Shown here: one piece after another, positions 18,874-27,593 of the stretch
Numbering within the stretch: position 1 is the stretch's first letter
How the letters are laid out: each line of letters begins with the position of its first letter
DNA from: Marivirga lumbricoides
GTDB lineage: Bacteria > Bacteroidota > Bacteroidia > Cytophagales > Cyclobacteriaceae
DNA: 64,000 bases
Direction: 5' to 3'
Assembly: GCF_014636295.1 (NCBI RefSeq)
Contig: NZ_BMEC01000003.1
Span: 124,001 to 188,000 of the forward strand
The notes under the pieces: model-generated
What the model was told of the DNA's origin: nothing
The model's input: only the letters and a program-made list of their open reading frames with translations
Databases searched by the model: none
Translations under genes and position numbers: made by a program

Positions 18874-19171
18874 AAAAAAGTGGTGGTTTATTGAGGGTAT
18901 CATTACACGGGACAGGATAAATTCATTATTCTAAAATATAGCATCAGAAGTATGAAATATTAACTTTATTCTAACAGTTTGTAGTTAATCTTTTCTGGTT
19001 TGCGCTAAAGATTGATAAACTGATTATTTAATTTAATTCCTAACATGAAAGAGAGGTTGAAATATTACATCAAAAAATTAAACCTTCACTTTAAAATATT
19101 ATCTATAACCTATTGATATTAAGAAAAATATAATAATATTGTCACTTTAAAATTTAGAACTAACTACAATC
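18874..19171 (+). other. intergenic region before the M23 peptidase gene
   Basis: About 300 AT-rich bases with no clear terminator, repeat or RNA gene. A 23-codon frame at 19045-19116 has no supporting features and I do not call it. Confidence 0.5.
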
Positions 19172-20467
19172 ATGCTCAAAAAAACTATTTCTCTTGTTCT
19201 CTCACTAGCAGTTATTTTATCAGCATATTACTTTATTTACCAGGAAAATACTTCAATTACTGAAGGTAATACAGCGCTGGTAGATAGCGTCAGTACTAAT
19301 GTTACTAAGGTAGAGCCCACTATTCTGTATGGTATGGTGATAGATTCTTTCCAGGTGGCAGAAAATTCTGTAAAGAGAAATGAAAGCATTTCTGATATTT
19401 TGCAGGCTTACAATGTACCTCATCAGGTTATTTTTAAGTTAGCCAACAAGGCTCGTGATATTTTTGATGTTAGAAAGATAGCTGCAAATAAAAAATATAC
19501 CATCATTTATCAGGATCAGGATTCTCTTCCTTCCGCCAAAGCGATGGTTTATGAGCCTAATGCAGAGGAATATGTTGTATTCAATTTAAGGGATTCTGTT
19601 GATGTTTACCTTGAGAAACGACCTATAGAAATTAAAGAAAAAACCATTAGCGGAATAATTAGCTCTTCTTTATATAACGAAATAATTAATAATGGAGGGA
19701 CACCCGAATTAGTCGATTTAGTAGCAGATATGTACGGCTGGCAGATAGACTTTGGTAGAATTTATGCAGGTGATAAATTTAAAATTTTATATAGTGAAAG
19801 AACTATAAATGGTGAACCAGTTGGAGTAGAAGAAGTAATTGGAGCCGAATTAATCCATTCAAATAGTCCTTTCCTTTCAATTGCATTTGATCAGGGAGAG
19901 GGAGTAGATTATTTTGATAATGAGGGTAAAAGTTTGAGAAAAGCTTTTTTAAGGTACCCTGTTAAATTTAGCAGGATAAGTTCTCGTTATACAATGAACA
20001 GATATCATCCGGTTCAAAAAAGAAATAAGCCACATCTTGGAACTGATTTTGCTGCCAGCACAGGTACCCCAATTTATGCTGCAGGTGATGGTGTAGTGGA
20101 AAAAGCTGCTTACGAAAAGTACAATGGTAATAATGTTAAAATCAGACACAACGGAACTTACTCCACACAATATCTTCACATGTCAAAAATTGCTTCCGGG
20201 GTTAGAAGTGGTGGCAGAGTAAAGCAAGGGCAAATAATAGGATATGTGGGAAGCACTGGTTTAGCTACGGGGCCACATTTATGCTACCGTTTCTGGAAAA
20301 ACGGTAAACAAGTAGATGGTCTTAAAGTTGATTTACCTCCTTCTGAGCCAATCAAAAAGGATTATTTAACCTCCTTTACAAGATATAAAGATTTTGTTAA
20401 GAGCAAGCTCGACAAAGTTGAATACCCTAAAGAAAAAGAGGAGGTTTTACTGGCAGGTATGCAATAA
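19172..20467 (+). CDS. M23 family peptidoglycan metallopeptidase
   Basis: A 431-residue exported peptidase, anchored by an N-terminal hydrophobic segment (5-22). Residues about 66-110 resemble an OapA/LysM-like module. The LytM catalytic domain covers about 265-400: H288 and D292 in HLGTDFAA are zinc ligands, H336 lies in YLHMS, and H369 in GPHLCYRF is the catalytic histidine. The third zinc ligand, normally the second His of HxH, is C371 here. It should cut cross-linked peptide stems, probably as a DD-endopeptidase. It is followed by its own terminator and then the patatin gene. Confidence 0.88.
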   Translation: MLKKTISLVLSLAVILSAYYFIYQENTSITEGNTALVDSVSTNVTKVEPTILYGMVIDSFQVAENSVKRNESISDILQAYNVPHQVIFKLANKARDIFDVRKIAANKKYTIIYQDQDSLPSAKAMVYEPNAEEYVVFNLRDSVDVYLEKRPIEIKEKTISGIISSSLYNEIINNGGTPELVDLVADMYGWQIDFGRIYAGDKFKILYSERTINGEPVGVEEVIGAELIHSNSPFLSIAFDQGEGVDYFDNEGKSLRKAFLRYPVKFSRISSRYTMNRYHPVQKRNKPHLGTDFAASTGTPIYAAGDGVVEKAAYEKYNGNNVKIRHNGTYSTQYLHMSKIASGVRSGGRVKQGQIIGYVGSTGLATGPHLCYRFWKNGKQVDGLKVDLPPSEPIKKDYLTSFTRYKDFVKSKLDKVEYPKEKEEVLLAGMQ

Positions 20468-20475
20468 TATTCTCA

Positions 20476-20505
20476 AGAGTTCTTTATATTTTCGCAAAGA
20501 ACTCT
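20476..20505 (+). terminator. intrinsic terminator after the M23 gene
   Basis: A perfect 10-bp inverted repeat (AGAGTTCTTT / AAAGAACTCT) with a 10-base loop, followed by AAATTTTTCT. It ends 14 bases before the patatin start, so the patatin gene either has a promoter inside this element or depends on read-through. Confidence 0.75.
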
Positions 20506-20518
20506 AAATTTTTCTAAG

Positions 20519-22807
20519 ATGCCCCGCATATTTGTTGTTATTGTAGCGCTGTTGCTTTTGAATTTACATTTATCCAGCGCTCAAAAAGTGGGTTTAGTAT
20601 TTAGTGGAGGTGGAGCTAAAGGCTTAGCCCATGTCGGGGTGCTCAAGGCACTGGAAGAAAACAATATCCCTATAGACTATATTATAGGTACATCCATGGG
20701 GGGGATAATAGGCGGAATGTATGCCGCGGGTTATTCACCTCAGGAAATTGATTCAATAACTACAAGCAAAGAGTTTCTTCAATGGGTGAATGGGGAAATA
20801 CCTGATGAGTATAAGGTATACTATCTGGAGCCAGATCCGGTTCCTAAATGGCTCGAAGTGAGTTTGGGGGTGGATTCTACCCTGGAAACTCAATTTAACC
20901 CTAAGTTGGCCAACGATTTAGCACTTAATTTTGCTTTAGCCGAAAATATGGCAGCTCCTAACCAGGTGGCAAATGCTGATTTCGATAAATTATTTATTCC
21001 GTTTAAAGCAATTGGAGCGGAAGTATTTACCCAGAGAAGCGTTATGCTCGATTCAGGCAACCTGGGCGCTTCAATGCGAGCCACTATGTCGGTGCCTTTT
21101 GTCTATCGACCTATTAGAATAAACGGTCAGTATATTTTTGATGGAGGTATCTACAATAATTTCCCTGTAGAGCCCATGAAAAAGGTGTATAATCCTGATA
21201 AAATCATTGGAGTAAATGTGGCTTCTAAGATTTATGCTACTTACCCTGAAGGAATTGACCAGAAATTGGTTTCCTCTTCCCTTTTATATATGATGATGGA
21301 TAAAGCAGACCCTTCATCTTTGGGAGAAGATAATTTTTATATTGAGCCTAATTTGGAAGGTTTTTCAGGCTTTAAATTTAAAGAGGCGAGATCGATCATT
21401 GACAGTGGCTATGTGGCCGCAATGGAATTAATGCCAAAAATGCGCGAAGAAATAGAACGGAGGGCAGATCCCGAAAGGTTAAGGCAAAGGAGAAGTGATT
21501 TTAAAGCGCTGCAGAAGCCTTTGATTTTTTCCGACATCAAACTTCAAGGATTTAATTCAAAGCAACAAGCTTATATTAGGAAGGTATTAGGTAGAGAGGT
21601 TTCGTCAGAATTGTCTATAGATGATATCCGTGCCAACTATTATAAGCTAGTGGAGCAGCCTTACTTTTCTGACTTATTTCCTGCCATCACCTTCAATAAT
21701 GAAACGCAAAAGTATGATTTTTCTATTTCTTCAGATAAAAATGAGAAAATAAGGCTACAGTTAGGAGGTAATATTGCTACAGGTAGCTTAAGCAATATTT
21801 ATATTGGAGGAAAGTTGGATCACTTGAGAAATTGGTTGTTTAGCCATAATGTAGGTGGCCGTATAGGAGAATTTTATAAGTCATTCCTATATAGCGTAAA
21901 AATAAGTGTGCCCTCCAAATCGCCTTTCTTTGTAGAACCCTTTTTCATCTATAATAACTGGAATTATCTGGGGATAAGTAGCTTTCTTACAGATATATCT
22001 GTAAATGATATCATTCAATATGATAGAAATTATGGGTTTAATTTTGCTTTTCCAGTAAAGCAAAAAATGAAGTTTAACCTCAAAGCCAGCATACTTGATA
22101 AGCGGAATCGATATGGTAATAGTGAAGGATTTCTATCAACAGATACACTTGATAAAGATTATTTCTCCGGCTTACACTCAGGTCTTTCTTTAAGGTTTAA
22201 CAATTTGAATGACAGGGTTTTCCCCATAAGAGGAAAAAAATTTAATGTTGAACTTTCCCATAACTTAGGTACAGAAAAATATGAACCCGGCTCCACTTCT
22301 GATCTGACAAAATCTGAAAAGTCGCATAACTGGCTTCAATTGAGTGCTTATTATGAGAAGTATTGGGGACTTCCTAAAGGCGATCTGGGTCTGGTAGTGA
22401 ATATGAAGGCTAGTAGCATCAGTGCATTTAAGAACTTAAACGGAACGTTACTTAATACGCCAGCTTATCACCCTACCTTTGAAAGTACTAGCTTGTACTT
22501 AACTAATTTCAGGTCTCCGCTTTTTTTGGCAACAGGAATAAAGTACCAAATAGACATATTTAGAAACTTTGCCTTTAGGGCCGAAGCGCATGCTTTTAAG
22601 CCTTTTTACAAATGGATCGAAGAGGATAGTGAAGTAAAGCTGGGGAACCTTACACCAAATTACCACCTTTCAGGAATGGGTAGTTTTATTTATTCTACCC
22701 CAGTGGGGCCTGTAAGTCTCTCTGCTCATTATTATGATGATGAAAACCCCTTTTTTGTTCTGTTGAATATTGGTTTCCTGATGTTTAACCCCAAGCCTCT
22801 TGAATAG
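20519..22807 (+). CDS. patatin-like phospholipase with BamA/TamA-like beta-barrel
   Basis: A 762-residue outer-membrane protein. After a signal peptide (1-21) comes a patatin domain with oxyanion motif GGGAKG (30-35), nucleophile S59 in GTSMG and catalytic D208 in FDGG. Residues about 330-400 look like a POTRA domain, and the C-terminal 360 residues are rich in alternating aromatic beta strands, as in the Omp85-type barrel of PlpD-like type Vd autotransporters. It should hydrolyse phospholipid acyl esters at or beyond the outer membrane. It follows the M23 gene by about 50 bases with a terminator between. Confidence 0.9.
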   Translation: MPRIFVVIVALLLLNLHLSSAQKVGLVFSGGGAKGLAHVGVLKALEENNIPIDYIIGTSMGGIIGGMYAAGYSPQEIDSITTSKEFLQWVNGEIPDEYKVYYLEPDPVPKWLEVSLGVDSTLETQFNPKLANDLALNFALAENMAAPNQVANADFDKLFIPFKAIGAEVFTQRSVMLDSGNLGASMRATMSVPFVYRPIRINGQYIFDGGIYNNFPVEPMKKVYNPDKIIGVNVASKIYATYPEGIDQKLVSSSLLYMMMDKADPSSLGEDNFYIEPNLEGFSGFKFKEARSIIDSGYVAAMELMPKMREEIERRADPERLRQRRSDFKALQKPLIFSDIKLQGFNSKQQAYIRKVLGREVSSELSIDDIRANYYKLVEQPYFSDLFPAITFNNETQKYDFSISSDKNEKIRLQLGGNIATGSLSNIYIGGKLDHLRNWLFSHNVGGRIGEFYKSFLYSVKISVPSKSPFFVEPFFIYNNWNYLGISSFLTDISVNDIIQYDRNYGFNFAFPVKQKMKFNLKASILDKRNRYGNSEGFLSTDTLDKDYFSGLHSGLSLRFNNLNDRVFPIRGKKFNVELSHNLGTEKYEPGSTSDLTKSEKSHNWLQLSAYYEKYWGLPKGDLGLVVNMKASSISAFKNLNGTLLNTPAYHPTFESTSLYLTNFRSPLFLATGIKYQIDIFRNFAFRAEAHAFKPFYKWIEEDSEVKLGNLTPNYHLSGMGSFIYSTPVGPVSLSAHYYDDENPFFVLLNIGFLMFNPKPLE

Positions 22808-22857
22808 ATTTAAAGCTAACTTTTAAAAAATATTAAAATATTTTCAGAATTATCTCT

Positions 22858-22865
22858 TAGTTTTG
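22858..22865 (+). promoter_or_regulatory. candidate -7 promoter element before the OmpA gene
   Basis: TAGTTTTG, an exact TAnnTTTG match, about 33 bases before the first ATG of the OmpA-family gene. No TTG at the -33 position is evident. Confidence 0.4.
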
Positions 22866-22897
22866 CACATGATTTTGGTTGAAAAAATTAAATTTAC

Positions 22898-23599
22898 ATG
22901 TTTAAGAGATGTTTCATGATGAAATTAGTTTTATTTTCCATTTTATTTTTTATAAATACGCTGATTGTTTGCTCTCAGACTGAGCAGAATTGGATAGGTC
23001 TGGAAGGAAAAATCGTTAATAAAATAATGGAATCGCCAATTTATGCTACTATACAGTTAGAAAGTTTACCTTATGGTGCAGATAACAGAATATTTAAGTC
23101 CGATATTGATTCAGGTATTTTTTCCTTCAAAGTGGTTGCTAATACGCAATATAAAGTAAAAGTATCTGCAAAAGGTTACATGGATGTTACTCAGGAAATT
23201 AATGTTGAGCCAGGCTTAGCACCTTTGTTGATAGAAATGATACCCAATAGGGAAGGAGCTTTATTAAGCCTGAATATTAATTTTGAACAGGGGAGAGCCA
23301 GAATTATGGAAGATTCATTTGAGGAACTAGATAAGATGGTTAAAATGCTAAAGGAATATCCTAAAATGGAAATTCAATTAGAAGGGCATACCGATTTTAG
23401 AGGAAGTGCTTCAGCTAATCTAAGATTAAGTGAAAGAAGAGTTGAGGCAGTAAAGAAGTATCTTACTTCCGAGAATATTTCTTCCAAAAGAATAAAAACA
23501 AAAGCTTTCGGTGGCTCTATGCCCGTAAGTAAAGAAAGTACAGAAGAAGCAAAATTAAAGAACAGAAGGGTTGAAGCCCGGATTCTAAAAACTGAATAA
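22898..23599 (+). CDS. OmpA family protein (short)
   Basis: A 233-residue exported protein. The start could be the ATG at 22898 or, with a cleaner signal peptide, those at 22916/22919 (MMKLVLFSILFF). A carboxypeptidase-regulatory-like beta-sandwich (about 35-115) is followed by an OmpA C-terminal domain (about 125-233) with LEGHTDFRGSASANLRLSER, including the Asp and Arg that bind diaminopimelate in peptidoglycan. It probably links the outer membrane to the wall. The next gene, only 10 bases away, encodes a larger OmpA-family protein, so the two form an operon. Confidence 0.88.
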   Translation: MFKRCFMMKLVLFSILFFINTLIVCSQTEQNWIGLEGKIVNKIMESPIYATIQLESLPYGADNRIFKSDIDSGIFSFKVVANTQYKVKVSAKGYMDVTQEINVEPGLAPLLIEMIPNREGALLSLNINFEQGRARIMEDSFEELDKMVKMLKEYPKMEIQLEGHTDFRGSASANLRLSERRVEAVKKYLTSENISSKRIKTKAFGGSMPVSKESTEEAKLKNRRVEARILKTE

Positions 23600-23609
23600 T
23601 GTAAATGAA

Positions 23610-25622
23610 ATGAAAAAAACACTACTACCTATTTTAATTATCCTTTTATTACAAACACTCAGTTTGTCTCTGGTGGCACAAGATGTGCAGTGGGCCAATG
23701 AGGTGCTTGAATACTCCTCTCAGTTGGAAGAGAAGCAATATTCAATTCAGCAGTTATTAGGAAAACCAAATGTTTACCCCTGGGGTGAAGGTAGCCCTAA
23801 TGCCTGGACACCTGCAAAACCAAGTTCTAAGGAATTTGTAAAGGTGGGTTTTGCTAACCCTAAGCCGATCAGGCAAATAGCAATAGCTGAATCTTACAAT
23901 CCAAGTACTTTATCAAGAATTTACTTTTATGATGAAAAAGGTACTGAATACTTAATCATTCAGAGGGAACCTGTAATTGTAAATCAGCCAGGTAGATTTT
24001 TGAGGTTATTTACTGAATTAACTACTTACAATGTTGCTGCAGTTAAACTAGAGTTTCGGGGAGATGCTGTTCCAGGTTATTATAGCATTGATGCGATTGG
24101 TATAACAGATTCAGAAACACCTATTGACTTGCAGCTTGAGTTAGTTCCTAATGTGAAGGAAGAGTTAGAATCAGAGAAATTAAGTGCTAAAGTGAATAGC
24201 CCTTATGAAGAACTAGGCCCAACTTTAAGCCCTAATGGAAAGCAGTTATTCTTCGGTAGAAAGTTCCACCCTGATAATTTAGGGGGTGTGGATGATTATG
24301 AAGACATCTGGGTGAGTGAGCTTGATACATTAACTAATGAGTGGAAAGAAGCACGCAACGTAGGTGAGCCTTTAAATAATTCTGGCCCTAACTGGGTAAG
24401 CTCTATTACTCCTGATGGTAATACCTTAGTGCTTTTAATTGGAAATGAATATGACTCTAAAAAGAAAAGATTAATTTCCGGAGTATCTATGAGTTCTAAA
24501 GAAGGAGATGGTTGGTCAGAACCTACTGCACTGAAGATAGATGATTTTTATAATGTTTCTGAAAAGGCTAATTTCTTCATGGCTAATAGCAGAAAAACAA
24601 TGCTAATGTCAATTACCCGAGATGATTCTTACGGAGACAGGGATCTCTATGTTAGTTTCATGAAAAGAGACGGATCCTGGACTGCTCCTATGAATTTGGG
24701 TGCGAATATTAATACGGCTTCTCCTGAAACATCTCCTTTTTTAGCGTCAGATGATAAAACATTATTCTTTTCTTCAGAAGGCTATCTTGGTTTTGGTAAA
24801 AGTGATATTTATATGAGTAGAAGACTCGATGATACCTGGCAAAATTGGAGTGAACCATTGAATATGGGGCCGCAGGTTAACGATGATGGAGACGATCTTT
24901 TCTTTACTATGCCCGCAGAGGGAAATTATGCTTACTATACAAAAGAGGACTCTTTAGGTGATATGAACATCTTTAGGTTGCCAATGCCATTATTCTATGA
25001 GATAGACCCAGTAATTACTATTTCAGGAAGGGTAATGGATGGAGAAACCCAGGAGCCACTAGATGCCCTTGTTACGTATGAAACATTGGATGATGGTAAA
25101 GAGGTAGGTAGAGTAAAAACTGATCCAACTACAGGAGAATATACTATCACACTACCTGCTGGAAGGGAGTATCAGTACATTGTTAAAGTGGATGGCTATT
25201 TACCTATTAGTGAAAATGTGGACTTAACCAATCAAAGAGAGTCAAAGAGCTTCTCCAATGATATGATTATGGTTCCTGTAAAATCTACTGCCGAAATTTC
25301 ACTTAATAATGTGTTTTTTAACTTCGATAGCTACCAGTTGCTTCCAAAAAGTAAATCAGAGCTAGACCGAATCGTAGAAGTAATGAGTGAAAATGATATT
25401 AATGTAAATATTATAGGACATACTGATAACATTGGTACGGAGGCTTATAATAAAGAGCTTTCCGAGAGAAGAGCAGAAGCTGTTGTAAACTACCTTGTTA
25501 AAAGTGGTATTGAAAAAAACAAGCTCAATTACAAAGGTATGGGAGAATCTGAACCTGCTGTACCAAATACCTCTCCTGAAAACAGGGCGCAAAACCGTAG
25601 GGTTAACTTCAAGATTGATTAA
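23610..25622 (+). CDS. OmpA family protein with discoidin-like, PD40 and regulatory domains
   Basis: A 670-residue envelope protein. A signal peptide (1-23) is followed by an F5/8-type C (discoidin)-like domain (about 35-170), PD40/WD40-like propeller repeats (about 195-460; LSPNGKQLFF, ITPDGNTLVL and SDDKTLFFSS are blade signatures), a carboxypeptidase-regulatory beta-sandwich (about 472-550) and an OmpA domain (about 560-670) with IIGHTDNIGTEAYNKELSER. The order propeller, sandwich, OmpA is that of T9SS component PorE, but the N-terminal TPR of PorE is replaced by the discoidin-like domain. It may tether surface carbohydrate or protein to peptidoglycan. It is cotranscribed with the preceding OmpA gene. 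Confidence 0.87.
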   Translation: MKKTLLPILIILLLQTLSLSLVAQDVQWANEVLEYSSQLEEKQYSIQQLLGKPNVYPWGEGSPNAWTPAKPSSKEFVKVGFANPKPIRQIAIAESYNPSTLSRIYFYDEKGTEYLIIQREPVIVNQPGRFLRLFTELTTYNVAAVKLEFRGDAVPGYYSIDAIGITDSETPIDLQLELVPNVKEELESEKLSAKVNSPYEELGPTLSPNGKQLFFGRKFHPDNLGGVDDYEDIWVSELDTLTNEWKEARNVGEPLNNSGPNWVSSITPDGNTLVLLIGNEYDSKKKRLISGVSMSSKEGDGWSEPTALKIDDFYNVSEKANFFMANSRKTMLMSITRDDSYGDRDLYVSFMKRDGSWTAPMNLGANINTASPETSPFLASDDKTLFFSSEGYLGFGKSDIYMSRRLDDTWQNWSEPLNMGPQVNDDGDDLFFTMPAEGNYAYYTKEDSLGDMNIFRLPMPLFYEIDPVITISGRVMDGETQEPLDALVTYETLDDGKEVGRVKTDPTTGEYTITLPAGREYQYIVKVDGYLPISENVDLTNQRESKSFSNDMIMVPVKSTAEISLNNVFFNFDSYQLLPKSKSELDRIVEVMSENDINVNIIGHTDNIGTEAYNKELSERRAEAVVNYLVKSGIEKNKLNYKGMGESEPAVPNTSPENRAQNRRVNFKID

Positions 25623-25650
25623 GTAAGAAGAAGAAGTTGAAGTTAGAATT

Positions 25651-25674
25651 AAAAGGAGCTGCATGGCTCCTTTT
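25651..25674. terminator. bidirectional terminator between OmpA and AraC genes
   Basis: Stem AAAAGGAGC / GCTCCTTTT with a 6-base loop, followed by further T residues, lies between the convergent OmpA-family and AraC genes. Confidence 0.8.
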
Positions 25675-25689
25675 TTTCTTCTCAGTATT

Positions 25690-26562
25690 CTACTTCAAAA
25701 CTTTCTTTAGTTCTTTTCTGTAGTCGGAAGGACTTTTGCCTGTAATTTCTTTAAACTGCCTGTTAAAGTGTGAAATATTATTGAATCCACAGGCGTAGCA
25801 GATATCAGTAATGTTTAAATTACCTTCTGATAGTAATTTTGACGCATGCACTACTCTGTGCTCATTTACAAAATGCGTAAAAGTTTTATTAGAGATTTTT
25901 TTGAAATACCTGCAGAAAGCGGGTACTGTCATTGATGCCTCAGTGGAAATTTCCTCCAAAGCAATATTTCGTTTAAAATGTTTTTTCACATAATCATAAA
26001 TAAGATTTACCCTGTTTTGATCCACTGCTTTAGCTTCTATTGAAACTACTTCATGATTTAAAACAAAGTATTCTTTTGAGTGAGCCAGTTTTTTTAAAAT
26101 ACTTATTAATGACATTAATCTTTCGAAAGCAGGGAGTTCTATAAGTTGCTCAATCTGGCTACCTACTTCCTCTTTTGTATTTCCGGTAAATACAAGGCCT
26201 AGTTTTGCATTCTCAATCAATTCTTTAATAGATTTTATTTCAGGCAGATCCATAAACTTATCTCCCATGAAATCTTCCCGCATCTGTATGATAGTCTCTG
26301 ATTTATTTCCGGTTAATCTATCAGTAAAACCATAATGCGGTAGGTTGGCTCCTATTAACATTAAGTCACCTTCCTGATAATATGAAATATGGTTACCAAC
26401 ATGCCTTTTGCCATTTCCCCCACGCACAAATACTAACTCAATTTCAGGGTGAAAATGCCAAAAAGGATCTTTATTAGGATTAGATTCTTCGAATTTCTTA
26501 ATCAGGACAGAACTCCCAAATGAAGGTTCTATTTGCTCAAAAGTTGGTTTATAAGTCTGCAT
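25690..26562 (-). CDS. AraC family transcriptional regulator with cupin domain
   Basis: A 290-residue regulator. The N-terminal cupin (about 20-110) contains HFHPEIELVFV and the metal or ligand barrel segment YYQEGDLMLIGANLPH. The C-terminal 100 residues hold two helix-turn-helix motifs; MTVPAFCRYFKKISNKTFTHF and FNNISHFNRQFKEITGKSPSDYR-type segments are typical of AraC DNA-binding domains. Such proteins often respond to sugars in Bacteroidota, but the ligand is unknown. It is divergent from a small secreted protein gene with 168 bases between them, a possible target. Confidence 0.92.
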   Translation of the reverse strand: MQTYKPTFEQIEPSFGSSVLIKKFEESNPNKDPFWHFHPEIELVFVRGGNGKRHVGNHISYYQEGDLMLIGANLPHYGFTDRLTGNKSETIIQMREDFMGDKFMDLPEIKSIKELIENAKLGLVFTGNTKEEVGSQIEQLIELPAFERLMSLISILKKLAHSKEYFVLNHEVVSIEAKAVDQNRVNLIYDYVKKHFKRNIALEEISTEASMTVPAFCRYFKKISNKTFTHFVNEHRVVHASKLLSEGNLNITDICYACGFNNISHFNRQFKEITGKSPSDYRKELKKVLK

Positions 26563-26698
26563 AATTTTACCCTTTTAGTAGGTGGAATAATACAATATTG
26601 TCTGAATTTACCTGCTATTTATACGAAGATAACATAATTAGGGTAATTTAGTACACATATTGGAAAATTTTATCATAGCATAGCCCTGAAATGCCTAC

Positions 26699-26706
26699 TA
26701 CATTTG
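26699..26706 (+). promoter_or_regulatory. candidate -7 promoter element
   Basis: TACATTTG matches TAnnTTTG exactly and ends 24 bases before the ATG of the two-repeat secreted protein gene. The nearest upstream TTG is too far away for a standard -33 box. Confidence 0.4.
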
Positions 26707-26730
26707 TAATATAATTTAATTATTAAGCTT

Positions 26731-27333
26731 ATGAAAAAGACTAGAATTACAAATTTCGCAGCGGTTTTGATGTTAACTATCCTTCCGCTTATGAGCTTTG
26801 CCAATGGTTTTCCTTTTGTAAAACTTACAAAACAGGAAAATAAGAATCTGACACTAAGAATAGCAGCAATAAAGTCTGAGACAATTAGAATTACTTTAAA
26901 AGATGACTTAGGCTATATGTTGTTCAGTGAGCAGGTAACAGATAAGAATGAAGTTCTTAAAAGATTTGATTTAGCCAACCTGAATGCAGGAAACTATAAA
27001 ATTGAAGTTGAAAATGAAATGAATGTTAAGGTTTTGCCAATTAAAGTAACAAGAACTGACATTGAAATTGTTGAAACTGATTTTGCAGTTCTATACAAGC
27101 CTTATATTAAAATGAATGAAGGTGGTGTTTTCGATTTCAACTTGTTAAATCTTGATACTGAAAAAACTACGGTTTTAATTCTTGATGACAAAGGTAGAGT
27201 AGTATTTAAGGACTATTTAGGTGCTCAGTCAGAATACAAAAAAAGGTATGATATTTCTCAATTAGAGAAAGGTAACTATAGTGTTATAGTTAACAAAGGC
27301 AATAGAAGCTTTGAAAAGCCAATCGCTCATTAA
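26731..27333 (+). CDS. small secreted protein with two sorting-domain-like beta repeats
   Basis: A 200-residue exported protein with a signal peptide (about 1-24). The mature part consists of two similar segments of about 80 residues (about 28-110 and 112-200). Each has the layout of a small Ig-like sandwich: a strand ending in a D-(D/G)-G turn (LKDDLGYMLF; ILDDKGRVVF), then a R-(F/Y)-D-(L/I) strand, then GNYKIEV or GNYSVIV. This resembles T9SS C-terminal domains and DUF3244-like proteins, though the usual PNP opening is absent. Function unknown. It is divergent from the AraC gene and is followed by a strong terminator. Confidence 0.7.
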   Translation: MKKTRITNFAAVLMLTILPLMSFANGFPFVKLTKQENKNLTLRIAAIKSETIRITLKDDLGYMLFSEQVTDKNEVLKRFDLANLNAGNYKIEVENEMNVKVLPIKVTRTDIEIVETDFAVLYKPYIKMNEGGVFDFNLLNLDTEKTTVLILDDKGRVVFKDYLGAQSEYKKRYDISQLEKGNYSVIVNKGNRSFEKPIAH

Positions 27334-27367
27334 AGCTAGTTTCTATTAATCGTTTCCATAGTAGTTT

Positions 27368-27393
27368 AGCCTGCTCTCTTCGGATAGCAGGCT
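27368..27393 (+). terminator. intrinsic terminator
   Basis: Perfect 8-bp stem AGCCTGCT / AGCAGGCT with a 10-base loop followed by TTTTT, 35 bases after the two-repeat protein gene. Confidence 0.85.
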
Positions 27394-27593
27394 TTTTTAT
27401 TTTATATTTTTGTAATAATCTAATAAATAAAACTTTTAATTAATAGAAGAATTAAGCTTCTACTCAGCGTAAAATAATATTTTTTCTGATAAAAGAACCG
27501 TCTATCAACTTTATTTCGTCTTAAAGCGGATTCTTTTTGTGTTCATCTGCGCTTTCCGTAAATTAACTTTTTGAAAAAAAATAAATAAGGTTA

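Noticed and set aside
19045-19116. 23-codon frame in the gap before the M23 gene
   Set aside because: Too short, with no ribosome binding site, hydrophobic helix or overlap to support it, unlike the 36-codon MetS-like gene.
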